Notes under the pieces: model-generated
Databases searched by the model: none
Seen by the model: the letters and a program-made list of their open reading frames with translations, nothing else
What the model was told of the DNA's origin: nothing
DNA from: an uncultured Prevotellaceae bacterium
GTDB lineage: Bacteria > Bacteroidota > Bacteroidia > Bacteroidales > Bacteroidaceae
NCBI GenBank assembly: GCA_902800435.1
Contig: CADCEQ010000013.1
Coordinates: 1 to 64,000, forward strand
DNA length: 64,000 nt
Reading direction: 5' to 3'
Program-made: the position numbers and the translations under genes
In this document: one piece after another, positions 24,879-33,779 of the stretch
Layout of the letters: every line of letters starts with the position of its first letter
How positions within the stretch are numbered: the first letter of the stretch is position 1

Positions 24879-27800
24879 TTAGAGGCCTAACCTAAGCGTG
24901 AAGGTGAACTGACGGGCCATAGGCACGGCAACACCACCATTGTTGAAGAACTCAGGATCCTGGCCGTTAAGCTTCTTGTCGGCATAGATAAGGAAGAGAT
25001 TCGTGGCCTGCAGCTTGGCGCTCAGTGAGTTGAGCGACAGGTGAGAGATCCACGACTTGGGGAAGTCATAGCCGAGCGAAATTTCCTTCATGCGGATGAA
25101 GTCGCCCTTAGCCACGCGGGCCGACGAACGGTTGTAGGCGTTGTAGGCATAGCGCAGGTAGGTGTCCTGCTGCTGAGTGCGCAGGTCGGCAATGACGGGA
25201 ATGTCGGTCTTCAGCTCGTCGCCTGCCATGGTCCAACGGTTCTTGAACTCCTTAGGCATGGCATCGAGGTCAGAGTAGGAAGAGTGGAAAGCCGGGTCGA
25301 GACGTACGACGTTGCCGAACGAGTAGGTGGCAAAGATGTTCAGGTGCCATCCTTTGTAGCTGAACGAGTTGCCCAGCGAACCGGTAATGGTGGGATCGGT
25401 GGGACCTTCGTAGATCAGGTAGTCGACATCGCGTGACTGGAAGTAGATGTCGCTGGTCACCACGTCGCCATCCTCATTGATAACCTGGGGCAGACCTTCC
25501 TGGTTCAGGCCCTGGAAGTCGAGCGAGAAGAGTGAGCGGTAGGGATAGCCCTCGATGGCGAAGCCCGTTCCGGTAATCATGTCGATAATACGCTGACGGT
25601 TGTAGAGGTCGGTGACCTTGGTCTTCACGTGCGAGAAGATGAAGTCGGTGTTCCACTGGAAGTCCTTAGTCAGAATGTTCTTGGTCGAGATACTCAGCTC
25701 CTCACCGTGTGAGCGCATCGAAGCAACGTTGGCATATTCGGTGATGGTACCCTTGGTACCGTTAGTCTGGCGCGGGCCAATCAGGTCGTAGTTGTCGCGG
25801 CGGAACCAGTCGAACTGAACGTTGATGCGGTTGTTCAGGAAACCTAAGTCGACGCCGAGGTTCAGCTCGTGCTTCTTCTCATAGGTCAGGTCGGGGTTAG
25901 CGAAGTCATAGATCTGCAGTCCCGATTCCTTGTCGCCGGCGAAGACACGCCAGGGGTTGAAGCTCTGGATGATGATGGCGGCGTTGTTGGTAGAGGGGTC
26001 GTCGGCCGTCAGTGAGTAAGATGCTTTCAGCGTTGCGTGTGTCAGGGCAGAGCCGAAGATGTTCTCGAACCAAGACTCCTCATGGGCGTTCCAGGCAGCC
26101 GAAATGTTCCATGTGGGCAGCCAGCGGGCGCTTCTCGCCTTACCCAGGCGGTTGGAGCCTTCGTAGCGCAGAGTGCCGTTCAGCGTATAGCGTCCTAAAT
26201 AAGAATAGGTGGCGGTGCCGAAGAAAGCAGCCTTGCGGTTGTAGGAGTTCTTCAGTTCGTAGTACATCTCGTTGTCTTCGCTGGCCTTCTTGAAGTAGCG
26301 GTAGTCGTAAGAGCCGAGGTAGCCCATGTCGTACTGCATGCCAACACCGTTGAAGTAGGTGCGGTTACGGTCGGTGTTGCTCACCTCCAGACCGCCGAAG
26401 AGGTTCACGATGTGTGTCTCGTCGTTGAAGGCATCGTTATAGTTGGCCGTAGCGCGGAAGTCCCAGCTGTTCATTTTGTACTTGCGCTCGCGGTAGAAAC
26501 CACCGGTGGGCAGTATCGAGATAGGCAGCGAGTTGGCGTGGTCAGGGTCAGTGTAGAGCCAGGGGTTGGCGTCGCGCATCGTGGCGTCGTCCATAGCGCG
26601 GAAGGCCATGGCCATGTTCGACTGCTCGGTGATGTTGTGAGCCTGCGTCGTCGTTGAGAACTTATAGGCGCCGATAGCAGAAAGTTCCACCTGGCGGATG
26701 GGCTTGTACTTCAGTTCGGCCTGGAACTTCAAGTCGACCACGTCAAGGTCCATGTAGTTGTTAGCCAATTCGTTATGGATGTTGAATGGCGAGAAGTTAC
26801 GCGTGTAGTACTCGTTGGCATCAAGTGCTCGCGAAGTGTTGATGGCGTAGCTGTAGGGGTTGATGTCGAAGTCGCGGCTCACCTCGCCGGTCACTGCGTC
26901 TACATTCTGAGACAGGGCACCGGGGGCGCGCTGCTTACGGTAGGCAGTATTGCCGAGGAAGTTAATCGACACCTTCGGCGACAGGTTGTACAGCGCATTG
27001 ATGTTAGCTGTGTAGCGCTGAACCTTTGACTGCTCGGTCCAACCCGGGTCGTTCATGATAGAGAACGAGGTGTAATACTGGGCCTTGTCGGTACCTGTCG
27101 ACAGCGAGATGGAGTGGTTCTGCTGGATGGCGTTCGAGAAGAGTTCGTCGAACCAGTTGGTGTTGCGCATCTCGGCATCACGCAGATAGGCAGCCTGAGC
27201 CTCAGGGGTGTTAGCCATTGCGTATTTGCCTGTGGCGGGGTCGTAGGTGTTCATCAGCTGGTACATCTTGCCGTAGACGCCACTGCTCTGGGCACGATAG
27301 GTGTTGCCGAAGGAGATAAGACCGCTGTTGGCCATTTCCTTGTAGACACCCATTTGCTCTTGCGAGTTCATGATGTTGAACTGCGAGTAGCTGGGCTTCA
27401 GGCGCATGGTGAACTCACCAGTATAGTTGATGCGAGTGCTGCCGGCACGACCTTTCTTGGTAGTGACGACAATCACACCAGCCATTGCGCGCGCACCATA
27501 TATAGAGGTGGCGGAACCGTCCTTCAGAATCTGGAACGACTCGATGTCGTCAGAGTTCAAACCGGCAATGGCCGAAGAAATCAGCGTCTCAGCATCACCT
27601 GATGACAGAGCGTCGGCATCAACCTCGGTCACATCCTCCATGATAACGCCGTCGACCACCCAGAGGGGACGCGACGAACCGTAGATAGATGTAGCACCGC
27701 GGACGCGAATCTTAGGAGCCGTACCGAACGTACCGCTGACGTTCTGCACACTGACACCAGCGGCGCGACCTTCCAGCGAGCGCGAGATGTCGGCCACACC

Positions 27801-28190
27801 GTCCAATTTAGCCTTAGTGGCATCGACCTTGGCCGTTGAACCGGTGAACAGGCGCTTGTCCATCTTCTGCATACCCGTGACGACAACCTCGTCGAGGGCC
27901 TGGCCGTCGGGGACGAGCACAATGCGCATCGTGCTTTGGGGATTCAATACTTGTGTGGTCATGCCGATGTAGCTCACGCTGAGCTTCTTCCCCTGGGGAA
28001 CTGTCAGCGAGAATCGGCCGTTCACATCTGTAACGACACCTGTCTTGGCTCCCTGGACTACTACCGAAGCACCGATGACGGGCTCGCCGTCGTCCTGGGA
28101 GACGACTGTGCCGCTAACCTTAGTCTGGGCAAATGCTCCCCCTAAACACAGGAAGAGGACTGCCAGCAACAGAGTTAGTCTTTTCTTCAT
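24879..28190 (-). CDS. SusC/RagA-family TonB-linked outer-membrane transporter
   Basis: 1103 residues from the ATG at 28190, which opens the signal peptide (MKKRLTLLLAVLFLCLGGAFAQ). A carboxypeptidase-like domain (VSGTVVSQDDGEPVIGASVVVQG...GVVTDVNGRFSLTVP) precedes LDEVVVTGMQ. The plug holds ISRSLEGRAAGVSVQNVSGTFGTAPKIRVRGATSIYG and PLWVVDGVIM. The barrel ends in PMARQFTFTLRLGL. It is the first gene of the operon SusC-SusD-Mx1 peptidase-DUF4302. The promoter TACCTTTGC is 41 nt upstream, and the frame extended beyond the ATG would run into it. The signal peptide is almost the same as in the other SusC at 17115-20315, so the two operons may be old duplicates with different cargo genes. Confidence 0.93.
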   Translation of the reverse strand: MKKRLTLLLAVLFLCLGGAFAQTKVSGTVVSQDDGEPVIGASVVVQGAKTGVVTDVNGRFSLTVPQGKKLSVSYIGMTTQVLNPQSTMRIVLVPDGQALDEVVVTGMQKMDKRLFTGSTAKVDATKAKLDGVADISRSLEGRAAGVSVQNVSGTFGTAPKIRVRGATSIYGSSRPLWVVDGVIMEDVTEVDADALSSGDAETLISSAIAGLNSDDIESFQILKDGSATSIYGARAMAGVIVVTTKKGRAGSTRINYTGEFTMRLKPSYSQFNIMNSQEQMGVYKEMANSGLISFGNTYRAQSSGVYGKMYQLMNTYDPATGKYAMANTPEAQAAYLRDAEMRNTNWFDELFSNAIQQNHSISLSTGTDKAQYYTSFSIMNDPGWTEQSKVQRYTANINALYNLSPKVSINFLGNTAYRKQRAPGALSQNVDAVTGEVSRDFDINPYSYAINTSRALDANEYYTRNFSPFNIHNELANNYMDLDVVDLKFQAELKYKPIRQVELSAIGAYKFSTTTQAHNITEQSNMAMAFRAMDDATMRDANPWLYTDPDHANSLPISILPTGGFYRERKYKMNSWDFRATANYNDAFNDETHIVNLFGGLEVSNTDRNRTYFNGVGMQYDMGYLGSYDYRYFKKASEDNEMYYELKNSYNRKAAFFGTATYSYLGRYTLNGTLRYEGSNRLGKARSARWLPTWNISAAWNAHEESWFENIFGSALTHATLKASYSLTADDPSTNNAAIIIQSFNPWRVFAGDKESGLQIYDFANPDLTYEKKHELNLGVDLGFLNNRINVQFDWFRRDNYDLIGPRQTNGTKGTITEYANVASMRSHGEELSISTKNILTKDFQWNTDFIFSHVKTKVTDLYNRQRIIDMITGTGFAIEGYPYRSLFSLDFQGLNQEGLPQVINEDGDVVTSDIYFQSRDVDYLIYEGPTDPTITGSLGNSFSYKGWHLNIFATYSFGNVVRLDPAFHSSYSDLDAMPKEFKNRWTMAGDELKTDIPVIADLRTQQQDTYLRYAYNAYNRSSARVAKGDFIRMKEISLGYDFPKSWISHLSLNSLSAKLQATNLFLIYADKKLNGQDPEFFNNGGVAVPMARQFTFTLRLGL

Positions 28191-28230
28191 AATTCTCTCT
28201 CTTTGTTTAATAATTGTAATGATAAAGTGC

Positions 28231-28239
28231 GCAAAGGTA
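28231..28239 (-). promoter_or_regulatory. -7 box of the second SusCD operon
   Basis: Minus-strand TACCTTTGC, 41 nt before the ATG at 28190. Confidence 0.7.
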
Positions 28240-28324
28240 GCACTTTTTCTCAAAATAAACGAATAAAAATAAAAAAAAGAACCATTTTTGGCCCTTTTTG
28301 TTAATAGAACTCAACGAAGTGTGG

Positions 28325-29986
28325 CTATTTTGTCCACACAATGACGGGTGGAGCCAAATATTTGTACTGCCAGACGGCGCGAGTCGTGGCGTAGTTCCAG
28401 CGGGTGGGCTTGTGCTGTTCGTCGAAGGCGGCGAATTCGTCAAGTTTAGAGGCTTCCTTGTCCTCGCCCAGCAGCATGATGCGGTCGTAGATGGCCTTGC
28501 GGCTCGGGGCATTGAAGGGGCTCTGGTTCTGGCGCATCATGCTCTCCATGGTTGGGCGGAAGATGCCTTTGGCGTAGGTAAAGCCTCCTTCGTAAACGCT
28601 AATGCTCTCAGAACCGAAACGGCTGTCGCCAATAAAGTCTTTCCACATCACATTGCTTTTATCATCGGTACCATCGACATTCAGCATCCAGTTGTGACTG
28701 TGGTAAAACTGTAATTCTTTTACGGTGTTGTCGGTGGCAGGGCCTTTGTCGTCGTAGCCATACTCATCGGCCAGCTTGGCCAGACCGTGGCCGATGGCCT
28801 CATGAACCAGTACCTGCCGGAACTCTTCGGCATTGGCACCGTCAATGAGGGTGCAGAGTGCGATGGCACGCTGGCGGGGCTTTCTGGTCTTCTGGTCAAA
28901 GAGCAAAGAGGTGACGCCGTTGTGCTTGTTGCTGTTGACGATGACTACCGACAACGTGTTCTCGAAGTCGATGCCGGCAACCTTTTTCGTGTATTCATCG
29001 ACCTTGTCGGCATCGAACTCTATCTTCGGGTCAATGTCGCTCGGCACGGTACTGAATACCGTGTGGTAGTCTGCGCCCACACCGTCGCTCTTTGAGACGG
29101 CCGTCACGGCATATACGCTGAAATAGTCGCGCAACGACTTGGCGGGTTCTTCGCTGAAGATGTTCTCCATGGCTTTCTCCATGACTTGCGAATAGCTATT
29201 GTCGCTGATGTCCTTGTCGGCAAAGCCGTCGCCCATCAGCACAATGGGAATACCCTTTCCCGCCGTTGCCTGTTGCAGTACTGTGACTGTACCGTCGGCC
29301 GTGAAGTCTTTTGATTCGTACTCGCTGACTATGCCGCTCTGCGTTACGTAGGCGGTGTCGAGTCCCATCCATTGACCGTCGGATGTTGGCATCGTCAGCA
29401 AGTAGACGGCCGTCCTGTTGTTGTTCGTCAGGTTGGGAGAAACGGTCATCTCCTCGGTCTTGCCCGACCATTCTGCCCGCGTGAGACGACTCCCATTGGG
29501 CCAGTTGATCCAGCTCTGCTGGGAATATCTGATTTGCAGATTGTCGCTCTGCTCCAGATTGCTCTTAAAGCTTAGCCTCACTTTTCCGCCTTCGGCAGAT
29601 AAGGTATAGGTCTTCTGGTCGAAGATGGCGTACTTGCCGCTCTGTACCACGGTCACATTCCGCTGCTGCGCTCCAGTTCTGATGGTGATTGATGTCGACC
29701 GAGTGCTTTTGGTCTTGTTGGTAACAGCTGTGGTTACCTTGATGGTGTTCTTCCCGCTACTGCCTTTCTTGGGCGAAAAACTCACCCAGTCGGCAAGACA
29801 GGTCGCTGTCCACTCGCCTGATGACTCGAAAACAAGGTCTTGGCTCTGGTTAGCAACAGGATACAACTCCACCACGCTCCCCGATGTGAGCGTGATGGAG
29901 TTGCTATTGCTTTCCTCTTCGCATCCCGTTGCCAGTAAGACAACGGCCAAGAAGAGGATATTCCGGAAAAGCCTAAAAACCTTCAA
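28325..29986 (-). CDS. BACON-domain M64-family peptidase lipoprotein
   Basis: 553 residues with a lipoprotein signal (LAVVLLATGCEEE). Residues about 35-115 are a BACON domain (SQDLVFESSGEWTATCLADWVSFSPKKGSSGKNTIKVTT...RNVTVVQSG) and 120-215 look like a second one. From about 230 the sequence is an M64 (IgA-peptidase-like) metallopeptidase: the HEAIGHGLAKLADEY zinc site is at residues 395-409, preceded by VVIVNSNKHNG and followed by a MESMMRQNQSPFNAPSRKAIYDRI helix. It is anchored in the outer membrane, presumably facing outward, and cleaves proteins; the substrate is unknown. The gene lies 15 nt behind the coiled-coil lipoprotein and rsmI, in a likely three-gene operon. There is no clear terminator before the SusC promoter. 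Confidence 0.85.
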   Translation of the reverse strand: MKVFRLFRNILFLAVVLLATGCEEESNSNSITLTSGSVVELYPVANQSQDLVFESSGEWTATCLADWVSFSPKKGSSGKNTIKVTTAVTNKTKSTRSTSITIRTGAQQRNVTVVQSGKYAIFDQKTYTLSAEGGKVRLSFKSNLEQSDNLQIRYSQQSWINWPNGSRLTRAEWSGKTEEMTVSPNLTNNNRTAVYLLTMPTSDGQWMGLDTAYVTQSGIVSEYESKDFTADGTVTVLQQATAGKGIPIVLMGDGFADKDISDNSYSQVMEKAMENIFSEEPAKSLRDYFSVYAVTAVSKSDGVGADYHTVFSTVPSDIDPKIEFDADKVDEYTKKVAGIDFENTLSVVIVNSNKHNGVTSLLFDQKTRKPRQRAIALCTLIDGANAEEFRQVLVHEAIGHGLAKLADEYGYDDKGPATDNTVKELQFYHSHNWMLNVDGTDDKSNVMWKDFIGDSRFGSESISVYEGGFTYAKGIFRPTMESMMRQNQSPFNAPSRKAIYDRIMLLGEDKEASKLDEFAAFDEQHKPTRWNYATTRAVWQYKYLAPPVIVWTK

Positions 29987-30001
29987 ACTGGGCTTCTTGC
30001 G

Positions 30002-30850
30002 TTACTTCACCAATACGACCAGATACTTGCTCGTCGACCAGAACAGCTGCGGGTCGGTGATGCGGAGCACGTACTGCTTATTGGCATCACGCTGCAGCGT
30101 GTAGGCGCTTGAGGGGTGCGACGTCAGAATCTTGGCTGAGCTGGAGTAGAGCTTTACCTCCTTGTCGACGCGGATGTCGATCTTCGTGAAGTACTCCTTG
30201 TTGAAGCTTGACTGCAGCACCTTGCCGTCGACCAGAATCTGCTGTTCTTTCAGCTCGTCCTTGGTACCAAACACAAACCAGGCCGTATTCAGCTGCTTGT
30301 CCTGGATGGAGATGGTCTCAGCACGCTGATTCGTCTCTGTCGTCAGTTCCTTGACGTCGGTGTTCAGGTTGGCCACCTGTTCGTCGAGCTCCATGATGTG
30401 GACGTCCTTCTCGTCCAGCTGCTCGCGCATAGCCAGCATCTGCTTCTCGTTCTCCTCGAGCTGTTTACTCATATTCTCCACGAGTTTGCGTAGGGCGTCG
30501 CTCTTGACGCTGCTCTCGCGCAGCTGCTGCTTCAGCTTGTTGATGAGCTCCTTGTTCTGCTTCATCGTGGTCTGGATAAACTGGATGTTCTCACGGATAC
30601 GCTGCTTAGAGTTGGCACCTTCGCCCTGCTGGGCTACGGCTACACGGTTTTCAGCCTCGGAGATCTGGCGGAAGCCCTCTTCAATCTCACCGAAAGTGCT
30701 CAACATGTCGTTGATTTCGTTGTCCTTCTGCTCAATGATCTGGTTCAGGGAGTCCACCTTAGTGTTTGAAACTAAGTCAACCTTAGCTGCTTTCTCATTG
30801 CAACTGGCGATGGCCAGCACGCAAGCGGCAAATAATACTAATTTCTTCAT
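30002..30850 (-). CDS. Coiled-coil lipoprotein of unknown function
   Basis: 282 residues with a short signal and lipobox (LAIASCNEK). Residues about 25-180 are a long heptad-rich coiled coil (QIIEQKDNEINDMLSTF, QNKELINKLKQQLRESSVKSDALRKLVENMSKQLEENEKQMLAMREQLDEKD). A compact C-terminal domain follows (LNTAWFVFGTKDELKEQQILVDGKVL...YVLRITDPQLFWSTSKYLVVLVK). I recognise it as a type of protein conserved in Bacteroidales but know no function. It lies between rsmI (16-nt gap) and the M64 peptidase (15-nt gap), so it is in their operon. The coiled coil suggests an elongated, perhaps oligomeric periplasmic protein. Confidence 0.7.
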   Translation of the reverse strand: MKKLVLFAACVLAIASCNEKAAKVDLVSNTKVDSLNQIIEQKDNEINDMLSTFGEIEEGFRQISEAENRVAVAQQGEGANSKQRIRENIQFIQTTMKQNKELINKLKQQLRESSVKSDALRKLVENMSKQLEENEKQMLAMREQLDEKDVHIMELDEQVANLNTDVKELTTETNQRAETISIQDKQLNTAWFVFGTKDELKEQQILVDGKVLQSSFNKEYFTKIDIRVDKEVKLYSSSAKILTSHPSSAYTLQRDANKQYVLRITDPQLFWSTSKYLVVLVK

Positions 30851-30866
30851 AATCTTGTTTTTTTAT

Positions 30867-31556
30867 TTAGTTTTCTGATTTTTCATCCTTGTTTCCTCCC
30901 AGCACGATGACAAACTCGCCACGGGGCTCGTGCTCCTTGAAATAGGCGATGACCTCAGTCAGCGTGCCGCGAACACTCTCCTCATGAACCTTGGAAATCT
31001 CGCGGCAGACGCTTACAGGGCGGTCGCCGCCGAAAGCCTCGGCAAACTGTTCCAACGTCTTCACTACGCGGTAGGGTGACTCATAGAAAATCATAGTCCG
31101 CTCTTCATCGGCCAGACTCTGAATCTTCGTCTGGCGCCCTTTCTTCTGCGGCAAGAAACCTTCAAAGACAAAACGGTCGCAGGGCAGTCCGCTGCTGACC
31201 AGCGCCGGAACAAAAGCCGTTGCGCCGGGCAGGCATTGCACCTCGACGCCGGCCTTGACAGCCTCGCGCACAAGGAAAAAGCCCGGGTCGCTGATGCCCG
31301 GTGTGCCTGCATCGCTGATAAGTGCTATATTTTCGCCTGCCAGCAGACGGCTGACAACCCCAGCCGCCGTGCCGTGTTCGTTAAACTTATGGTGTGACAG
31401 CAGCTGGTTCTTGATGTCGAAATGTTTCAGAAGAATGCCCGACGTCCGGGTATCCTCAGCCAGCACAACGTCCACCTCTTTTAATATACGGATGGCACGA
31501 AGCGTCATGTCTTCCAAATTGCCGACAGGCGTTGGAACAATGTATAATATGCCCAT
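30867..31556 (-). CDS. rsmI: 16S rRNA (cytidine(1402)-2'-O)-methyltransferase
   Basis: 229 residues. It 2'-O-methylates C1402 in the ribosomal P site, using S-adenosylmethionine. The tetrapyrrole-methylase fold is plain: LYIVPTPVGNLEDMTLRAIRIL, VLAEDTRTSGILLKHF, ALISDAGTPGISDPGFFLVREA and LPGATAFVPALVSSGLP. The C-terminal extension of some homologues is short here. The start at 31556 leaves a 5' leader of only about 4 nt behind the TAACTTTGC box. Two lipoprotein genes follow closely on the same strand. Confidence 0.94.
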   Translation of the reverse strand: MGILYIVPTPVGNLEDMTLRAIRILKEVDVVLAEDTRTSGILLKHFDIKNQLLSHHKFNEHGTAAGVVSRLLAGENIALISDAGTPGISDPGFFLVREAVKAGVEVQCLPGATAFVPALVSSGLPCDRFVFEGFLPQKKGRQTKIQSLADEERTMIFYESPYRVVKTLEQFAEAFGGDRPVSVCREISKVHEESVRGTLTEVIAYFKEHEPRGEFVIVLGGNKDEKSEN

Positions 31557-31563
31557 TGCGGGT

Positions 31564-31572
31564 GCAAAGTTA
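31564..31572 (-). promoter_or_regulatory. -7 box of rsmI
   Basis: Minus-strand TAACTTTGC. Its G lies 9 nt before the ATG at 31556, predicting a very short leader. Confidence 0.65.
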
Positions 31573-31646
31573 GCAAAAAAAGGTAAATAACAGCCTATGG
31601 TAGCATTTTTTTCACGATTCGCTCTTCACTTTTCACTTTTTTTTCG

Positions 31647-31655
31647 TAATTTTGC
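31647..31655 (+). promoter_or_regulatory. -7 box of tdk, abutting the start codon
   Basis: Plus-strand TAATTTTGC. The G at 31654 is 5 nt before the ATG at 31659, which predicts a leaderless mRNA. Confidence 0.6.
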
Positions 31656-31658
31656 ACT

Positions 31659-32249
31659 ATGAACAACAACATCAACGGTGAAATACGCCGCCCCGGCCGC
31701 ATCGAGGTCGTTTGCGGTTCAATGTTCTCAGGCAAGACCGAGGAACTCATTCGGCGCCTACGGCGTGCCCAGTTTGCAAAGCAGCGTGTGGAGATTTTCA
31801 AGCCGGCCATCGATGTGCGCTATTCGGAGGAGGATGTCGTCAGCCACGACCAGAACCATATCCCCTCAACGCCCATCGAGTCTTCGGCGAGCATCCTGCT
31901 GCTCTCCAGCAACATCGATGTTGTCGGCATCGATGAGGCTCAGTTCCTTGATGCCGGACTACCTGATGTCTGCAACGAACTGGCTAACCGCGGTGTACGT
32001 GTCATCATTGCCGGGCTCGACATGGACTTTCGCGGTGTGCCTTTCGGCCCTATGCCTGCCCTTTGTGCCATTGCCGACGACGTCACCAAGGTTCACGCCA
32101 TCTGCGTCAGGTGTGGTGCCCTGGCCTACGTCAGTCATCGCATCGTGGCCGGCGACCGCCGCATCCTGCTCGGCGAAACCCAGGAATACGAGCCATTATG
32201 CCGCGAATGCTACCAAAAAGCGCTCGAAGAGAAAAAATCATCCGAATAA
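31659..32249 (+). CDS. tdk: Thymidine kinase
   Basis: 196 residues, normal for the bacterial type II enzyme. It phosphorylates thymidine in the salvage pathway. Motifs: P-loop [26 protein letters not shown] (Walker B and base), [27 protein letters not shown] lasso region, and zinc-ribbon Cys pairs [13 protein letters not shown] and LCRECYQKA. The ATG at 31659 is 5 nt from the G of its -7 box, so there is no space for a ribosome-binding site. The tRNA-Lys gene follows on the same strand under its own promoter. Confidence 0.95.
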   Translation: MNNNINGEIRRPGRIEVVCGSMFSGKTEELIRRLRRAQFAKQRVEIFKPAIDVRYSEEDVVSHDQNHIPSTPIESSASILLLSSNIDVVGIDEAQFLDAGLPDVCNELANRGVRVIIAGLDMDFRGVPFGPMPALCAIADDVTKVHAICVRCGALAYVSHRIVAGDRRILLGETQEYEPLCRECYQKALEEKKSSE

Positions 32250-32250
32250 A

Positions 32251-32283
32251 TTTGGCTAATTCAAAAAATCGTCGTACCTTTGC
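32251..32283 (+). promoter_or_regulatory. Promoter of tRNA-Lys
   Basis: TTTG at 32251-32254, a 20-nt spacer and TACCTTTGC at 32275-32283, ending 25 nt before the mature tRNA. Both boxes match the Bacteroidetes consensus. Confidence 0.8.
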
Positions 32284-32308
32284 ACCCGCTTTACGGCAAA
32301 ACACGGTA

Positions 32309-32381
32309 GATCCGCTAGCTCAGTAGGTAGAGCACCGCCCTTTTAAGGCGGGTGTCTTGGGTTCGAACCCCAAGCGGATCA
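32309..32381 (+). tRNA. tRNA-Lys (anticodon TTT)
   Basis: The acceptor arms GATCCGC and GCGGATC pair perfectly. The D-arm (GCTCAGTAGGTAGAGC), the anticodon stem CCGCC/GGCGG with loop CTTTTAA, and the T-arm (TTGGGTTCGAACCCCAA) are all regular. The anticodon TTT reads lysine codons. CCA is not encoded. A terminator hairpin follows at 32404. Confidence 0.98.
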
Positions 32382-32403
32382 CGAGGACTTTGAAATATCA
32401 CTC

Positions 32404-32432
32404 AAGCGGGAACCTTACGGCTCCCGTTTTTT
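32404..32432 (+). terminator. Terminator behind tRNA-Lys
   Basis: AAGCGGGA and TCCCGTTT form a short stem with one G-T pair around a 10-nt loop, followed by a run of T. Confidence 0.8.
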
Positions 32433-32455
32433 ATCATGTTAAAGGAAAAACAGAC

Positions 32456-33190
32456 ATGCTGATCCTCCTTGCCGCAGCCCTCTTACCGGCAGCCTTGCTG
32501 TGGCTTTACATCCTGAAGCAGGACCCACAGCCGGAACCCACTAACTGGCTGGTAAAGGCCATTCTCTACGGCATGGCCATTTGTTTCCCTGTCGCTCTGT
32601 TAGAGGGGGCAATCATGGGCGCGTTTTTCGGAGGACAGCCGACGACGCTTATTGGCACGACCTTTCAGGCCTTTTTCGTCGCCGCCATTCCTGAAGAGGG
32701 TTTCAAGTTGCTTGCTCTCTGGCTGATTCTTCGCCACAACCCTTATTTCGACGAGCACTTCGATGGCATTGTGTATGCGGTCTGTGTCGGACTGGGCTTT
32801 GCAGCCGTTGAGAATATAGTGTATGTCTTCAGCAATGAGGCGTGGCTGTCGGTAGCCGTCATGCGTGCCCTGTTGGCTGTTCCCGGCCATTATGCCTTTG
32901 CTATCCTCATGGGCTACTACTATTCCGTCTACCATTTTACCGACCGTTCGCCCCGTACGGCGGCGTGCATTCTTCTGGTTCCTGTACTGGCCCACGGCAT
33001 CTACGACGCCATCGCCCTCAGCGGGAGCGTCAACCGTTATGTCGGTGGTGTGAGCTTCATCATTCTCATCTACTTCTGCGTCAAGATGCACAAGTACGCA
33101 AGGACCAAGATGTTGGCGCAGATTAAGCGTGACAAGAATGACGGCACTGGCGACTATGACCGTCCCGTTGATGACGTGCACACAATATAG
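32456..33190 (+). CDS. PrsW-family intramembrane metalloprotease
   Basis: 244 residues from the ATG at 32456; the open frame extends upstream into the tRNA and cannot be coding there. It has about seven to eight transmembrane helices. PrsW/CPBP-like motifs are in order: IPEEGFKLLALW (EExxK), FDGIVYAVCVGLGFAAVEN and HGIYDAIA (His/Asp of the active site). Homologues cleave membrane proteins; in Bacillus PrsW starts cleavage of the anti-sigma factor RsiW. An ECF sigma factor and a small single-pass membrane protein follow 94 nt downstream, which suggests but does not prove the same kind of circuit here. Confidence 0.85.
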   Translation: MLILLAAALLPAALLWLYILKQDPQPEPTNWLVKAILYGMAICFPVALLEGAIMGAFFGGQPTTLIGTTFQAFFVAAIPEEGFKLLALWLILRHNPYFDEHFDGIVYAVCVGLGFAAVENIVYVFSNEAWLSVAVMRALLAVPGHYAFAILMGYYYSVYHFTDRSPRTAACILLVPVLAHGIYDAIALSGSVNRYVGGVSFIILIYFCVKMHKYARTKMLAQIKRDKNDGTGDYDRPVDDVHTI

Positions 33191-33284
33191 GCCACGCATT
33201 AGGAAATATTTTTTTTATCGCTTTCTACAACCTTTTGCCCGGTTCAAACGTTTATTTACCAGAAAGCATTTTTAAAACCGTAGC

Positions 33285-33779
33285 ATGAACCGAGAAACAT
33301 TCACCCGACTCGTCCGCAAAGAGCTGTCCGGCCTGCGCCGCTTCCTGATGGCGGCCTGCAGTGGCAACGGCGACGAGGCCGACGATATAGCCCAGGAGGC
33401 GCTGATGAAGGCTTACGTGGCATCGGCGAGCTTCGACGACGAAGCGGGTTTCCTGGCTTGGATCTACAGGATTGCCTGCAACTGCCTGATAGACCGCCAG
33501 CGCAGACAGACGACGCGCGGTGTTGCCCTGGACATCAATCAGGCCTGCGATGTGGCCTCGGCCTCGCGTACCGACGATGCCTTTGACTATCAGGAACTCT
33601 ACAATGCCATCGACGGGCTGGGAATGAGCGAGCGCACGGCTGTACTCCTCTTCTACATGGAGGACCGGCCCATCAAGGAAATTGCCACCATCATGAGCGT
33701 TACTGAGGGAACGGTGAAAGCCTACCTCTCGCGCGGACGTGAACACCTTAGGAAGAAATTGAAAACTGAACAAATATGA
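33285..33779 (+). CDS. ECF-type RNA polymerase sigma factor
   Basis: 164 residues. Region 2 is recognisable from DEADDIAQEALMKAYVASASFDDEAGFLAWIYRIACNCLIDRQRR, where DD.AQE and the WIYRIA..C.ID segment are typical. Region 4 is LGMSERTAVLLFYMEDRPIKEIATIMSVTEGTVKAYLSRGREHLRKKL, a helix-turn-helix. There is no region 1.1 or 3. The stop overlaps the next start by 4 nt (ATGA), the usual coupling of a sigma factor with its antagonist. No TAnnTTTGC box lies just upstream; the leader contains CTACAACCTTTTGCC (about 33226-33240), which could be an ECF-specific or degenerate site. Confidence 0.9.
   Translation: MNRETFTRLVRKELSGLRRFLMAACSGNGDEADDIAQEALMKAYVASASFDDEAGFLAWIYRIACNCLIDRQRRQTTRGVALDINQACDVASASRTDDAFDYQELYNAIDGLGMSERTAVLLFYMEDRPIKEIATIMSVTEGTVKAYLSRGREHLRKKLKTEQI

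Noticed and set aside
33226..33240. CTACAACCTTTTGCC as a normal -7 box of the sigma-factor gene
   Set aside because: It does not fit TAnnTTTGC spacing. It is mentioned with the sigma factor as a possible special site only.
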